Of a DNA stretch of 64,000 bases, positions 1 through 8,922 are shown piece by piece. Made by a program: the position numbers and the translations under genes. Source of the DNA: Hyphomicrobiales bacterium. GTDB taxonomy: Bacteria; Pseudomonadota; Alphaproteobacteria; Rhizobiales; OSC116. The stretch spans positions 130,530-194,529 of the forward strand of contig JABSRZ010000006.1 in NCBI GenBank assembly GCA_013214705.1, in the 5' to 3' direction. The notes under the pieces are model-generated. The model did no database searches. It was not told the DNA's origin and saw only the letters and a list, made by a program, of their open reading frames with translations. Every line of letters begins with the position of its first letter. Position 1 is the stretch's first letter.

Positions 1-905
1 ACAGCCAGCGACAAGTTTGTGGCCAAATTTAAACTGGTTTTATCGTCCAATTGTAGGGTCGGGCCGGTGCTAAAGGCCAAACTTAAAACACTCGGAATGG
101 TCGATGGATATTGGGTATAAGTGCCGGTGGCGCGCAATGCCCATGCGCTGTTATCGCTGAGTTTAAACTGGTAACCCAATGTGGCGTGCGCGTTTAACAC
201 CAAACCCGATTGGGCTTTTTGAGCCGAGCTTAACGGTATGCCTTGGGTGCAATCTAACCCAAACGAGGCTAACAGGTCGGTCCAATTTGCCACCCCGGCG
301 GCGGTTGCCGCTATATCCTCGCAATAATAGCTGTTTTTGCCGCTGCCGCCATTGAAATTAGACTGCGGCACCACCGACCCACCGACGTTAAAAAACCATT
401 TCTTGCGCACATTTATTTGGGTCAAATAGTGCCGCAGCATTAATTGCACATCATCGTCTTTAGAGCTGGCCAATAACAGCTCAAATTGCCGCTTGGCCGC
501 CATGTCATCTTGGGCGGCAAATAGCAATTGCGCCAGTTTAAATCGGCTGGTGGCAATGGCTGGGTTTAAGGCCAATATATCACGCAATATTTTATAGGCT
601 TCTATGCGCTTTCCCAAGGCAAATAAGGCCTCGGCCAATAGGTTTTGTGCCGCAATAATTTGGTCAACTTTGGTAAATTTTTTAAAGGTGATAACCGCAA
701 TGGCTTTGTGAGCCTGCTGATTATTTATTAAATATATTGCCAATTCTAGCCGCTCTGCATCTTGCATTTTAGCAAGGCTGACGCTGGCGGTGGTTAGCGG
801 TTCGGCGTGGCTAATTGTTGGCGCAACGACCAACCAAATTACCAGCGCAAAACTAGCCGCAAAACCAGCCATAAAACATAATGATTTTTGCCGACAAAAT
901 ACCAT
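1..905 (-). CDS. Slam-like outer-membrane protein with N-terminal TPR region (partial)
   Basis: About 301 residues are visible; the rest lies left of the window. I read it from ATG at 905. It opens with a signal-like hydrophobic segment (FMAGFAASFALVIWLVVAP) followed by TISHAEP. A helical, TPR-like region (residues about 40-145, e.g. AQNLLAEALFALGKR) follows, then a switch to alternating aromatic/polar segments typical of beta-barrels from about residue 165 (FFNVGGSVVPQSNFNGGSGK). The motif with N/D residues at the start of the barrel resembles the DUF560 barrel of surface lipoprotein assembly modifiers, which move lipoproteins across the outer membrane. Family assignment is by pattern only; another TPR-plus-porin protein is possible. 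No stop interrupts the frame. Confidence 0.55.
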   Translation of the reverse strand, partial: MVFCRQKSLCFMAGFAASFALVIWLVVAPTISHAEPLTTASVSLAKMQDAERLELAIYLINNQQAHKAIAVITFKKFTKVDQIIAAQNLLAEALFALGKRIEAYKILRDILALNPAIATSRFKLAQLLFAAQDDMAAKRQFELLLASSKDDDVQLMLRHYLTQINVRKKWFFNVGGSVVPQSNFNGGSGKNSYYCEDIAATAAGVANWTDLLASFGLDCTQGIPLSSAQKAQSGLVLNAHATLGYQFKLSDNSAWALRATGTYTQYPSTIPSVLSLAFSTGPTLQLDDKTSLNLATNLSLA

Positions 906-935
906 TTACAACACATTTATTATTTAACTATATAA

Positions 936-963
936 GGCGCTAGTTATGGTTAACTATAGCGCC
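936..963. promoter_or_regulatory. 28-bp inverted repeat upstream of the Slam-like gene
   Basis: GGCGCTA at 936-942 is matched by TAGCGCC at 957-963, and the inner TTA/TAA bases extend the pairing with one mismatch. It lies about 30 bp upstream of the Slam-like start at 905 and 230 bp before ffh. It could be an operator or a hairpin; there is no T-run, so a terminator is unlikely. The rest of the gap 906-1189 holds no gene I can support. Confidence 0.3.
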
Positions 964-1070
964 ATTGCAGGCATAAAAACAATATAATCTTTAGCTTGAC
1001 ATTAGGCTTATAAAACCATATTTTGCGGCCAAGTTCATAAGAGTCTAAACTCTAAACGGTCATATACATA

Positions 1071-1100
1071 TTGTATTTTGCTTATTTAAGCCGATATAAT
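1071..1100 (+). promoter_or_regulatory. candidate sigma-70-type promoter for ffh
   Basis: TTGTAT at 1071-1076 and a perfect TATAAT at 1095-1100 are separated by 18 bp, about 90 bp upstream of the ffh start. This would drive ffh and possibly the whole ffh-rpsP-rimM-trmD run, as no other promoter-like box is obvious in the short gaps between those genes. Prediction by eye only. Confidence 0.4.
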
Positions 1101-1189
1101 GGGAGATGTGAAAGTTAACATTCAACAGCGCGCTGCGCCCTTGGATGATATTTTAGCTGTTTTGGTTTGGGTTTTAAAAGGTATTTGGA

Positions 1190-2731
1190 ATGTTTGAAAG
1201 TTTATCAGACCGATTAGGTGAAATATTTGACAAGATTACCGGGCGCGGTGCGCTTAGCGAATCCGATGTCAATGCCGCCATGCGCGAAATTAGGCGTGCG
1301 CTTATCGAGGCGGATGTAGCTTTAGACGTTGTGAAGGCATTTATTGCCACTGTTAAAAAGCAAGCCATTGGCGCTGCGGTTGTAAAATCGGTCAAGCCCG
1401 GGCAGATGGTGGTCAAAATTGTGCATGATGAGCTAGTCGCCATGTTGGGCGAAGAAGCTGTGCCGCTTAATTTAAATGCTGTGCCGCCGGTTGGCATATT
1501 ATTGGTTGGTTTGCAGGGCAGTGGTAAAACCACTATGACCGCCAAAATTGCCAAACGCTTAACCGAGCGTGACCGCAAAAAAGTGCTGATGGCCTCGTTG
1601 GATGTATACCGCCCCGCGGCGCAAGAACAACTAGCTATATTGGGTAAATCTATTGACGTTGACACGTTGCCAATTGTCGAAGGTCAGAAACCATTAGACA
1701 TTGCCAAACGCGCCCAAACCGCGGCTAAACTTGGCGGTTATGATGTGCTGATGATAGATACAGCCGGCCGCCTGCACATTGATAATGTATTGATGGCCGA
1801 AATTGTCGGCATTCGTGACATCATTAAGCCACAAGAAGTTTTATTGGTGGCCGATAGCCTTACAGGCCAAGACGCGGTTAATGTCGCGCGGGTGTTTAAC
1901 GAGCAAGTTGGCGCCACCGGCATCGCTTTAACCCGTATCGATGGCGATGGCCGCGGCGGTGCAGCTTTGTCTATGCGCGCGGTAACTGGCTGCCCAATTA
2001 AATATTTAGGCACTGGCGAAAAACCCGAAGATTTAGACCTGTTTGACCCCAAACGGGTGGCTGGCCGTATTTTGGGCATGGGCGATATTGTGGCATTGGT
2101 TGAAAAAGCTGCTGAGGCCATTGATGCCGAAAAAGCCGAAGCCATGGCTAAGAAAATGCGCAAAGGCCAGTTTGACCTTAACGACCTTTCTGACCAGTTA
2201 AAACAGATGGAAAAAATGGGCGGCATGGGCGGCGTGATGAGCTTATTGCCGGGCATTGGCAAGATGAAAAAACAGCTAGCTGGCGCTAATTTAGATGATG
2301 ATATGTTTAAATATCAAATGGCGATTATCTCATCTATGACCAAGCGTGAACGCCGCAACCCCAAAGTGTTGAACGCATCGCGTAAAAAACGCGTGGCTGC
2401 CGGTTGTGGCCGTGGCGTGCCCGAAATTAATAAATTGCTTAAAATGCACCGCCAAATGGCCGACATGATGAAAAAAATGGCCAAGGGTGGCCGTGGTGGC
2501 ATGTTGGGCAATATGTTTGGTGGCGGCGGGCAAGGCATGCCTGAAATCGATACATCTGCACTTACTGGGCAATTGCCAGATGTGAATAAATTAGAAGAAA
2601 TGCAAAAACAATTAGGTGGTTCATCTGGTGGTTTAAGCGGTTTAGGCGGCGGTTTGCCGGGCTTAGGCGGCGCGAAAAGTTTTGGGGGTTTGCCCGGTTT
2701 GGGCGGCTTACCAAGTGGTAAAAAGAAATAA
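1190..2731 (+). CDS. ffh: signal recognition particle protein Ffh (SRP54)
   Basis: The GTPase subunit of SRP binds signal sequences and SRP RNA and docks with FtsY at the membrane. The 513 residues show an N domain (1-100), the P-loop GLQGSGKTT at 107-115, DTAGR at 190-194, the G4 motif TRIDGDGRGG around 248-257 and a methionine-rich M domain from about 320. The C-terminus (about 430-513) is a low-complexity Gly/Leu/Pro tail, common in alphaproteobacteria. Odd point: the RNA-binding loop reads RVAAGCGRGVPEINKLLK (401-418), where most bacterial Ffh proteins have GSG followed by M/T; here Ser is Cys and the next residue is Arg. It heads a collinear run with rpsP, rimM and trmD, a widely conserved order. 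Confidence 0.97.
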   Translation: MFESLSDRLGEIFDKITGRGALSESDVNAAMREIRRALIEADVALDVVKAFIATVKKQAIGAAVVKSVKPGQMVVKIVHDELVAMLGEEAVPLNLNAVPPVGILLVGLQGSGKTTMTAKIAKRLTERDRKKVLMASLDVYRPAAQEQLAILGKSIDVDTLPIVEGQKPLDIAKRAQTAAKLGGYDVLMIDTAGRLHIDNVLMAEIVGIRDIIKPQEVLLVADSLTGQDAVNVARVFNEQVGATGIALTRIDGDGRGGAALSMRAVTGCPIKYLGTGEKPEDLDLFDPKRVAGRILGMGDIVALVEKAAEAIDAEKAEAMAKKMRKGQFDLNDLSDQLKQMEKMGGMGGVMSLLPGIGKMKKQLAGANLDDDMFKYQMAIISSMTKRERRNPKVLNASRKKRVAAGCGRGVPEINKLLKMHRQMADMMKKMAKGGRGGMLGNMFGGGGQGMPEIDTSALTGQLPDVNKLEEMQKQLGGSSGGLSGLGGGLPGLGGAKSFGGLPGLGGLPSGKKK

Positions 2732-2782
2732 ATGTAATTTAATAATAGGGCATAATGCTCTTAATTTAGAAGGTAAAATAAA

Positions 2783-3172
2783 ATGGCAGTTAAAATTCGT
2801 TTGGCCCGTGGCGGCTCTAAAAAACGTCCTTATTATCGCATTGTTGTGGCAGATGAACGCGCACCGCGTGATGGCCGTTATATCGAAAAAGTAGGTACAT
2901 ATAACCCAGCTTTGAAAAAAGATGACGAAAAGCGTGTAATCTTAATTGAAGACCGCATTAGACATTGGTTGGCCACTGGCGCACAACCAACAGACCGCGT
3001 ATTGCGTTTTCTAGACGCTGCTGGCATATTAAAACGTGCACCGCGCAATAACCCAAATAGAGCTAAACCCGGCCGCAAAGCCCAAGAGCGTTTAGAAGAA
3101 GCCGCTCAAAAAGCCGCTGATGCTGCCGAAGCCGCTGCTGCCGAAAAAGACACTGCTGCAGCTGAAGCATAG
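2783..3172 (+). CDS. rpsP: 30S ribosomal protein S16
   Basis: Small-subunit assembly protein. The N-terminus [20 protein letters not shown] followed by [18 protein letters not shown] is diagnostic. At 129 residues it is longer than the roughly 80-residue E. coli protein because of a charged, alanine-rich tail from about residue 85 ([18 protein letters not shown]), as is usual in alphaproteobacteria. It starts 51 bp after ffh and ends 9 bp before rimM, so it is probably co-transcribed with both. Confidence 0.97.
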   Translation: MAVKIRLARGGSKKRPYYRIVVADERAPRDGRYIEKVGTYNPALKKDDEKRVILIEDRIRHWLATGAQPTDRVLRFLDAAGILKRAPRNNPNRAKPGRKAQERLEEAAQKAADAAEAAAAEKDTAAAEA

Positions 3173-3181
3173 GCAAAAATA

Positions 3182-3838
3182 ATGAGCAAAAACAAAAGTC
3201 CCTTTGGTTCTGTAGACAATGGTTCTGTAGGCAATGGTTCGGCAAATAATGGTTCGGTAAATCAAGACCTAATCTGCCTAGGGGCTTTTGCAGGCTCACA
3301 CGGTGTGCGGGGTGAAACCAAGGTTAAATGTTTCACCCAAAACGCTGCCGATATATGCTCTTATGGCAAATTACAGACCGAAGATGGCAAGACCTTTTAT
3401 GAGTTAAGCTATGTTCGGGCTAATAAGTTAGGCGCTATATGCCGGGTTAAAGGCATCGATAACCCGGAATTAATGCAAAGCCTCAAAGGCACATTGCTGT
3501 ACGTTGCCCGCAACTTGTTACCCGAAACCGATGAAGAAGAATTTTACCATGTCGACCTTATCGGCCTTGATGTGCGCGATGATGATGGCAATTCTATAGG
3601 CGTGATTAAATCGGTACAAGATTTTGGCGCTGGCGATCTGTTAGAGATTAACCCGTCTATTGCAGATGGCGAAGCTGAACCCAGTTTTTTCATCCCTTTT
3701 ACTTTGGAAGTTGTGCCGCAAGTGCATATCAAACAAGGTTATGTGGTGTTTGCACGCGATGAATTATTATCGACCGCCGATGATGATTTGGAAAATTATT
3801 TAAGCGATATTGGCCATAAAGATGCGCCAAAACAATAA
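3182..3838 (+). CDS. rimM: ribosome maturation factor RimM
   Basis: Binds S19 and helps late 30S maturation. The RimM core begins at [20 protein letters not shown] (about residue 31), followed by the beta-barrel and the PRC-barrel half ([20 protein letters not shown], then the [15 protein letters not shown] region). The first 30 residues are an unusual low-complexity leader, four near-repeats of GSVxN encoded by four 15-bp repeats at 3206-3265. An internal start near the core is not obvious, so the leader is probably translated. Its end overlaps the trmD start. Confidence 0.93.
   Translation: MSKNKSPFGSVDNGSVGNGSANNGSVNQDLICLGAFAGSHGVRGETKVKCFTQNAADICSYGKLQTEDGKTFYELSYVRANKLGAICRVKGIDNPELMQSLKGTLLYVARNLLPETDEEEFYHVDLIGLDVRDDDGNSIGVIKSVQDFGAGDLLEINPSIADGEAEPSFFIPFTLEVVPQVHIKQGYVVFARDELLSTADDDLENYLSDIGHKDAPKQ
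3206..3265 (+). repeat. four 15-bp in-frame tandem repeats in rimM
   Basis: Units at 3206-3220, 3221-3235, 3236-3250 and 3251-3265 each begin GGTTC and encode [15 protein letters not shown] and GSVNQ. The first two differ by one base and the later ones have diverged. Because the period is a multiple of three, gain or loss of a unit keeps the frame. Confidence 0.85.
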
Positions 3839-4556
3839 TCAAACTACAACTCAAAATACATGGCGCGCCAGCGTGATGACGCTCTACCCCGAAATGTTCC
3901 CGGGGTCATTAGGCATGTCCATCGCCGGGCGGGCGCTTGCAGCTGGTACATGGTCGTGCGAGACCACACAAATACGCGATTTTGGCACCGGCAAACATAA
4001 AAATGTTGATGATACACCCACGGGCGGCGGCGCGGGCATGGTGCTGCGGCCAGATGTATTGAGCCAATGTATCAAAGCCACCAGACTTGCTGGTGATGTT
4101 AGGCCACTAATTTATCTCTCACCCCGTGGCAAGCCCCTAACCCAGCAAAAAGTGCGCGAATTGGCGCAAGGCGATGGGGTTATCTTGCTTTGTGGGCGGT
4201 TTGAAGGTGTCGATCAACGCCTGCTGGATGCCGAAGATATCGAAGAAATTAGCCTTGGCGATTATATCTTGTCCGGTGGCGAAGTGGCGGCATTAACTTT
4301 GCTCGACGCTTGTGTGCGCTTGTTGCCAGAGGTGATGGGCAGCGAACATTCAGGCGATGATGAAAGCTTTGAAAATGGCTTGCTAGAATATCCGCATTAT
4401 ACCAAACCGCGCGAATGGCAGGGCCAGGTAGCACCAGATGTACTGCGCAGTGGCGACCATGGCAAAATTGCCAAATGGCGGCATGAACAAGCGGTTAAAA
4501 CCACCCAAAAAAGACGGCCAGACCTGTGGCAAGCTTATCGTGATGATGAAAACTGA
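3822..4556 (+). CDS. trmD: tRNA (guanine37-N1)-methyltransferase TrmD
   Basis: Methylates G37 next to the anticodon and so prevents +1 frameshifting. A SPOUT-fold protein of about 244 residues. [20 protein letters not shown] matches the family N-terminus, [15 protein letters not shown] follows, and the trefoil-knot SAM site is [22 protein letters not shown] at 3822 overlaps rimM by 17 bp; a TTG at 3810 or an ATG at 3876 are alternatives. I prefer 3822 because [14 protein letters not shown] is conserved upstream of the internal Met in alphaproteobacterial homologues. The following DedA-like gene is 13 bp downstream. Confidence 0.95.
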   Translation: MRQNNNQTTTQNTWRASVMTLYPEMFPGSLGMSIAGRALAAGTWSCETTQIRDFGTGKHKNVDDTPTGGGAGMVLRPDVLSQCIKATRLAGDVRPLIYLSPRGKPLTQQKVRELAQGDGVILLCGRFEGVDQRLLDAEDIEEISLGDYILSGGEVAALTLLDACVRLLPEVMGSEHSGDDESFENGLLEYPHYTKPREWQGQVAPDVLRSGDHGKIAKWRHEQAVKTTQKRRPDLWQAYRDDEN

Positions 4557-4569
4557 GATGTGATTGAAT

Positions 4570-5235
4570 ATGAAATCATTGATTAAAGTATTTCTGAGCA
4601 TTGTGGCCGGTTTTATCGCCATTTTTATCGTGGTTAAATTTTTTGGCTGGCTTAGCATGGCGCAAATCGAAGGCTGGTTTGACGTGGCGAAAGCCGCATC
4701 GCCGCTTTATGTGCTGTTGATCGTGGTCGGCTTGTTATATGCTGACCTGATTATTTCTGTGCCGACTCTAACCATCACCCTATTGGCTGGGCATTTGTTA
4801 GGGCCAATATATGGCGCTGCGGCAGGCTTGCTAGGGGTTACCTTGGCGGGTGTGACCGGCTATGCCCTCAGCCGGTATTTTAATGGCTCGGTTTTGAAAT
4901 TTTTGGTTAAAGATGCTGCCGAGCGGCAACAGGTGACAGAGCTGTTTTTAAAGCATGGGTTTGTGACCATTATGTTATCGCGCGCGCTGCCAATGCTGCC
5001 CGAAACCTGCGCCTGCCTTGCCGGGCTGACGCGGATGCCATTTATGCGGTTTTTGCTGGCATGGTGGGTAGCATCTGTGCCGTATATGTTAATCGTGGCC
5101 TATGCCGGCTCAATCAGCAGTTTGGACAACCCAACCCCGGCGATTATTGTGTGGCTTGGCGTGACGCTGTTTTTGTGGCTTGGCTGGGGCGTTTTTCATC
5201 GTAAGACTAGGGCTAAGGCAAAAGCGGAAGGTTGA
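4570..5235 (+). CDS. TVP38/TMEM64 (DedA/VTT-domain) membrane protein
   Basis: About 221 residues with roughly five hydrophobic segments. The VTT/SNARE-associated domain is visible: a re-entrant region AGHLLGPIYGAAAGLLGVTL, the conserved basic motif LSRALPMLPETCACLAG and then a transmembrane pair ending before the basic tail HRKTRAKAKAEG. Family members act in membrane lipid homeostasis or undecaprenyl-phosphate handling; the substrate here is unknown. A TTG at 4564 lies two codons upstream of the chosen ATG. The TGA stop runs straight into sequence resembling a family-P element end (TGAGTTT then a CCCGCATCC motif). Confidence 0.8.
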   Translation: MKSLIKVFLSIVAGFIAIFIVVKFFGWLSMAQIEGWFDVAKAASPLYVLLIVVGLLYADLIISVPTLTITLLAGHLLGPIYGAAAGLLGVTLAGVTGYALSRYFNGSVLKFLVKDAAERQQVTELFLKHGFVTIMLSRALPMLPETCACLAGLTRMPFMRFLLAWWVASVPYMLIVAYAGSISSLDNPTPAIIVWLGVTLFLWLGWGVFHRKTRAKAKAEG

Positions 5236-5260
5236 GTTTGCCCGCATCCAACTACAGCCC

Positions 5261-5385
5261 TTCGTGGGTAAAACGGGCGAGCCAATTTATTGGCGAACTT
5301 GCCGACTGAGGCCGCCCGTTAGGGCGTAGCAAGCACGCGGAGGCGTGCGCCCGCAGGTACCACTAGCCCGCCGATAGGTGGGCGT
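5261..5385 (+). repeat. family B repeat, copy 1
   Basis: One of four copies of a roughly 100-130 bp unit. It begins TTCGTGGG, has the small hairpin CCAATTTATTGG (core of the unit), then GCCCGTTAGGGCG, and ends at AGGTGGGCGTAAAAA, where the family-P element starts. Related copies are at 5769-5896, 32748-32843 (reverse) and 55101-55222 (reverse). The gap 5236-6071 holds no gene I can support; short open frames there are by-products of the repeats. Confidence 0.8.
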
Positions 5386-5715
5386 AAAAATGCAGACTTC
5401 CAGAGCGTAGGCAGGAGCGCCGCCCCGGAGTTTGCCGAAAAGTTGTGATGTTGATATTTTGTGCAGGAGTTTCGGCCTGTGAGCCTGCGGTTGACCTTGC
5501 TGAGACATAGACATTTGGCGCTCCTGCCTACGCTCTGGAAGTCTGCATTTTTACGTTCTTTCGGCTTCGCCTCTTTCACTGTTGGCACTTGCGTGCGCAG
5601 CCACTTGCTCCGCAAGTGTCGGCTAGCCTCCGCGCGTTGGCCTCAAAGTATGCCTTGCGGCTTCTGGGCGCACTCGCCGAATCGCAGGGATTCTTGGTGG
5701 CATACGGAAACTCAG
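5385..5715 (+). repeat. family P palindromic mosaic element, copy 1
   Basis: A perfect 37-bp inverted repeat (5385-5421 against 5517-5553) encloses a 95-bp asymmetric centre. The right side continues as a full arm containing GCCTCCGCGCGTTGG, CTTCTGGGCGCACTC and an end at CTCAG (5711-5715). The left arm beyond the 37 bp is replaced by family B copy 1. The centre includes GTTGTGATGTTGATATTTTG, shared with the copies at 19091-19606, 24011-24485, 32860-33150 (reverse) and 48174-48650. Confidence 0.9.
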
Positions 5716-5768
5716 CACAAACTTTCCGGAAGTTTCCCCGAACCAACGAAGTTGGTGAGATGGCCATT

Positions 5769-5896
5769 GAGGCCCGCCCGTTAGGGCGTAGCAAGAGAGC
5801 GGAGCGAACGCACGCAGTGTAAGCGCAAAGCGCGTAGCAAGAGAGCGGAGCGAACGCACGCAGTGCTACTAGCTCACCGAAAGGTGGGCGTAAAAA
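5769..5896 (+). repeat. family B repeat, copy 2
   Basis: Begins GAGGCCCGCCCGTTAGGGCG and ends AGGTGGGCGTAAAAA like copy 1. It carries an internal direct duplication: GCGTAGCAAGAGAGCGGAGC followed by GAACGCACGCAGTG occurs twice in succession. 5897-6071 upstream of rplS has no repeat or gene that I recognise. Confidence 0.8.
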
Positions 5897-6071
5897 AGGA
5901 GATTTTCGGGCAAAAGGCCTATTCCCACTTGCAAAGCCGCCCGTTATATGTCAAAACGCCCTCAACAAAGCTAATGACACGTTTTGTGACGGGCTAGTAA
6001 TGCCCCGAACGCTTCACCGCCTACCGCAATTTGGGCAAAACCTATGTCATCTGCATTTTTAGGTAAAGATT

Positions 6072-6455
6072 ATGAATCTATTACAAGAAATTGAAAAAGA
6101 GCTACAAGACGAGCTTGCTGCAAAACGCCCCATTCCAAAATTTCAGCCCGGCGATACTTTGCGTGTAAACGTGAAGATTAAAGAGGGCAACCGCGAACGT
6201 GTACAAGCCTATGAAGGCGTATGTATTGCGCGTACAGGCGGCGGCATTAACGAAAGCTTTAACGTACGTAAAATTTCTTACGGCGAAGGTGTTGAACGTA
6301 AATTCCCACTTTATAGCCCGTTAATCGATAGCATCGAAGTTATTCGCCGTGGTAAAGTTAGACGTGCTAAACTATACTATCTACGTGCTCTACGTGGTAA
6401 AGCTGCTCGTATCGTTGAAAAAGTTGATCATAAAAGACTTTTGAAAAAGAAATAG
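6072..6455 (+). CDS. rplS: 50S ribosomal protein L19
   Basis: Located at the 30S/50S interface. The 127 residues carry the L19 signature: [40 protein letters not shown] and [20 protein letters not shown]. The family length is about 115-130. It normally follows trmD directly; here 1.5 kb of DedA-like gene and repeats intervene. A terminator-like hairpin follows at 6510-6547. Confidence 0.97.
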   Translation: MNLLQEIEKELQDELAAKRPIPKFQPGDTLRVNVKIKEGNRERVQAYEGVCIARTGGGINESFNVRKISYGEGVERKFPLYSPLIDSIEVIRRGKVRRAKLYYLRALRGKAARIVEKVDHKRLLKKK

Positions 6456-6509
6456 TTTCGCCAATTCGGCTTTGAGTTATTTCTAACTTGACCAAATATC
6501 AGATAATTG

Positions 6510-6547
6510 CAGCGACTTTCCTTTATTGGCAGTCGCTGTTGTTGTTT
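6510..6547 (+). terminator. Rho-independent terminator after rplS
   Basis: CAGCGACT at 6510-6517 pairs with AGTCGCTG at 6531-6538, followed by TTGTTGTTT. It separates rplS from leuC, which starts 33 bp later. Confidence 0.6.
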
Positions 6548-6579
6548 CAGAACCAAATCAATACCGCTAAGGATAAAAA

Positions 6580-7986
6580 ATGGCCAAAACATTATATGAC
6601 AAAATCTGGGATGCCCATGTAGCGCATGAAGCCGATGACGGCACCTGCTTGCTATATATTGACCGCCATATGGTGCATGAAGTAACCAGCCCCCAAGCGT
6701 TTGAAGGTTTGCGCATGTCTGGCCGCACAGTGCGAGCGCCCGAAAAAGTGCTAGCGGTGGCCGATCATAATGTGCCAACCAGCCCGATGATAGGCGGCGT
6801 GGCGGCGATTAAAAATAACGAGTCGCGCATTCAAATTCAGGCATTAGAAAAAAACGTTAAAGAATTTGGCATTGAATATTTTGACATCAATGATGACCGC
6901 CGCGGCGTGGTGCATATCATTGGCCCAGAACAAGGTTTTACTTTGCCGGGTATGACCATTGTGTGCGGCGATAGCCACACTGCCACCCATGGCGCATTTG
7001 GCGCATTGGCACATGGCATTGGCACATCTGAAGTCGAGCATGTATTGGCCACGCAAACGCTGATTCAATCAAAATCTAAAAATATGCGGGTCACTATTAA
7101 TGGCAGTTTGCCCAATGGCGTGACTGCTAAAGACATCACCATGGCCATCATTGGCAAAACTGGCACAGCTGGCGGCACTGGTTATGTGATGGAATATGCC
7201 GGACAAGCCATACGTGAGCTGAGTATGGAAGGCCGCATGACAGTGTGCAATATGGCCATTGAGGGCGGCGCACGCGCCGGTTTAATAGCCCCAGATGCCA
7301 CCACATATGCTTATTTAAAAGGCAAACCCCGCGCGCCAAAAGGCGATATGTGGGATCAAGCGGTAGAGAGTTGGAAAGAATTATATTCCGATGATGATGC
7401 CATATTTGACCTTGAGGTTGTAATGGATGCGTCAGAGCTTATCCCCAACGCCACATGGGGCACTAGCCCACAAGATGTATTGCCAATAGATGGCACTGTG
7501 CCATTCCCGACCGATTTTGCCGACCAAGCCCGCCAAGATGCGACCCAACGCGCGCTCGATTATATGGGCTTAACCCCGGGTATGAAGCTAACGGACATTA
7601 AAATAGACCGGGTATTTGTCGGCTCTTGCACCAATGGCCGGATCGAAGATTTGCGCGCCGCAGCCGCCATCCTTAAAGGCCATAAAATTGCCAAAAATGT
7701 CGAAGCGATGGTGGTGCCAGGCTCTGGCTTGGTGAAAATGCTGGCCGAGGAAGAAGGCCTAGATAAAATTTTCAAAGATGCCGGTTTCGATTGGCGCGAG
7801 CCGGGCTGCTCTATGTGTTTGGCGATGAATGACGACCAGCTAAAACCTGGCGAACGTTGCGCATCTACCTCCAACCGGAATTTCGAAGGCCGCCAAGGCT
7901 TTAAAGGCCGCACGCATTTAATGTCACCTGCTATGGCCGCTGCCGCTGCCATTAAAGGCCATTTAACTGACGTACGCGATTTATAG
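6580..7986 (+). CDS. leuC: 3-isopropylmalate dehydratase large subunit
   Basis: Leucine synthesis: isomerises 2-isopropylmalate to 3-isopropylmalate together with LeuD, using a [4Fe-4S] cluster. The 468 residues match the family length. Aconitase-type motifs: [18 protein letters not shown] near the N-terminus, [34 protein letters not shown] with the first cluster Cys, and [10 protein letters not shown] with the other two cluster cysteines. leuD follows after 14 bp, so the two subunits are co-expressed. Confidence 0.97.
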   Translation: MAKTLYDKIWDAHVAHEADDGTCLLYIDRHMVHEVTSPQAFEGLRMSGRTVRAPEKVLAVADHNVPTSPMIGGVAAIKNNESRIQIQALEKNVKEFGIEYFDINDDRRGVVHIIGPEQGFTLPGMTIVCGDSHTATHGAFGALAHGIGTSEVEHVLATQTLIQSKSKNMRVTINGSLPNGVTAKDITMAIIGKTGTAGGTGYVMEYAGQAIRELSMEGRMTVCNMAIEGGARAGLIAPDATTYAYLKGKPRAPKGDMWDQAVESWKELYSDDDAIFDLEVVMDASELIPNATWGTSPQDVLPIDGTVPFPTDFADQARQDATQRALDYMGLTPGMKLTDIKIDRVFVGSCTNGRIEDLRAAAAILKGHKIAKNVEAMVVPGSGLVKMLAEEEGLDKIFKDAGFDWREPGCSMCLAMNDDQLKPGERCASTSNRNFEGRQGFKGRTHLMSPAMAAAAAIKGHLTDVRDL

Positions 7987-8000
7987 AAAGCATTGATATT

Positions 8001-8606
8001 ATGGATAAATTTAAAACAGTCGAAGGCGTTGCCGCCCCAATGCCACTGATTAATATCGATACCGATATGATCATTCCCAAGCAATTTTTAAAAACCATTA
8101 AACGCTCTGGCCTAGGCATGCATGCTTTTGCCGAAATGCGTTATCACGAGGATGGCAGCGAAAACCCAGAGTTTATTTTAAACCAAGCTGGCTATCGCAA
8201 CGCTAAAATTATCATCGCCGGTGACAATTTTGGCTGTGGCTCTAGCCGCGAACATGCCCCATGGGCGATTGGCGATTTGGGCATAAAAGTCATTATCAGT
8301 ACGAGTTTTGCCGATATTTTTTATGGCAACTGCTTTAAAAATGGCATTTTGCCAATAAAATTGCCGCAAGATAAAGTTGACTTGTTGATGGATGACGCCA
8401 AACGCGGCGCCAACGCCACCATGACGGTGGATTTGGTCAACCAAGAAATTAAAGGCCCAGATGGCGGCACGATTAAATTCGAAATAGAAGCGTTTAAAAA
8501 ACATTGTTTGCTAGAGGGCTTGGATGACATTGGCCAAACCATGCAGAAAGTTGAGAGTATAGATGCGTTTGAAGCGAAGATGGCCGAGGCTACGCCTTGG
8601 GTTTAA
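8001..8606 (+). CDS. leuD: 3-isopropylmalate dehydratase small subunit
   Basis: Swivel-domain partner of LeuC that completes the active site. The 201 residues include [17 protein letters not shown] near the N-terminus, [17 protein letters not shown] (substrate-binding loop) and [20 protein letters not shown]. It ends before a strong terminator at 8635-8665. Confidence 0.96.
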   Translation: MDKFKTVEGVAAPMPLINIDTDMIIPKQFLKTIKRSGLGMHAFAEMRYHEDGSENPEFILNQAGYRNAKIIIAGDNFGCGSSREHAPWAIGDLGIKVIISTSFADIFYGNCFKNGILPIKLPQDKVDLLMDDAKRGANATMTVDLVNQEIKGPDGGTIKFEIEAFKKHCLLEGLDDIGQTMQKVESIDAFEAKMAEATPWV

Positions 8607-8634
8607 TGCTGAGTTAGATTGATATGCTGAATTT

Positions 8635-8665
8635 AAAGCCCGATGCGAAAGCTTCGGGCTTTTTT
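8635..8665 (+). terminator. Rho-independent terminator after leuD
   Basis: AGCCCGA and TTCGGGCT form a stem around a short loop, followed by six T. It closes the leuCD unit. The rest of the gap to 8912 is a family-P half-element. Confidence 0.85.
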
Positions 8666-8714
8666 GTGCGTTGGAGGTTGGTGCGGCGCTGGCGTGGGAA
8701 TGTTTAGCAGCAAG

Positions 8715-8922
8715 CTCGGCATTTCTGTCTGCCCCCGAGAATCCCAGCGATTCGGTGAGTGCGCCCAGAAGCCGCAAGGCAAACTATGTGGCCAACGCGC
8801 GGAGGCTAGCGTAGCCCACGTTAGTGGGTGGAGCGCACGCAAGTGCTAACAGTGACGAGGCCGTAGGCCGTGGGAACGTATGAATGGGAGTACCCGAGTG
8901 TTGGCCGGAGTGCTAAGTGTCT
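8715..8922 (-). repeat. family P half-element left of the HEPN gene
   Basis: On the minus strand this reads as the right half of an element: the end of the centre (AGACACTTAGCACTCC), then CATTCATACGTTCCCACGG, the arm with GCCTCCGCGCGTTGGCC and the distal CTTCTGGGCGCACTC. It stops at CTCGG (8715-8719), a variant of the CTCAG end. It overlaps the last codons of the HEPN gene at 8913-8922. It matches the half-element at 10577-10779 in inverted orientation, including the variant CCCACGGCCTACGGCCTCGT. Confidence 0.85.

Noticed and set aside
1174..2262. Long minus-strand open frames opposite ffh
   Set aside because: Antisense shadow of a certain gene; composition follows the reverse of ffh codons.
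5461..5859. Open frames on both strands in the repeat region, with recurring peptides such as LRALASARWPQSLPC
   Set aside because: They are translations of family-P and B repeats, recur in several frames at each copy and have no ribosome sites.
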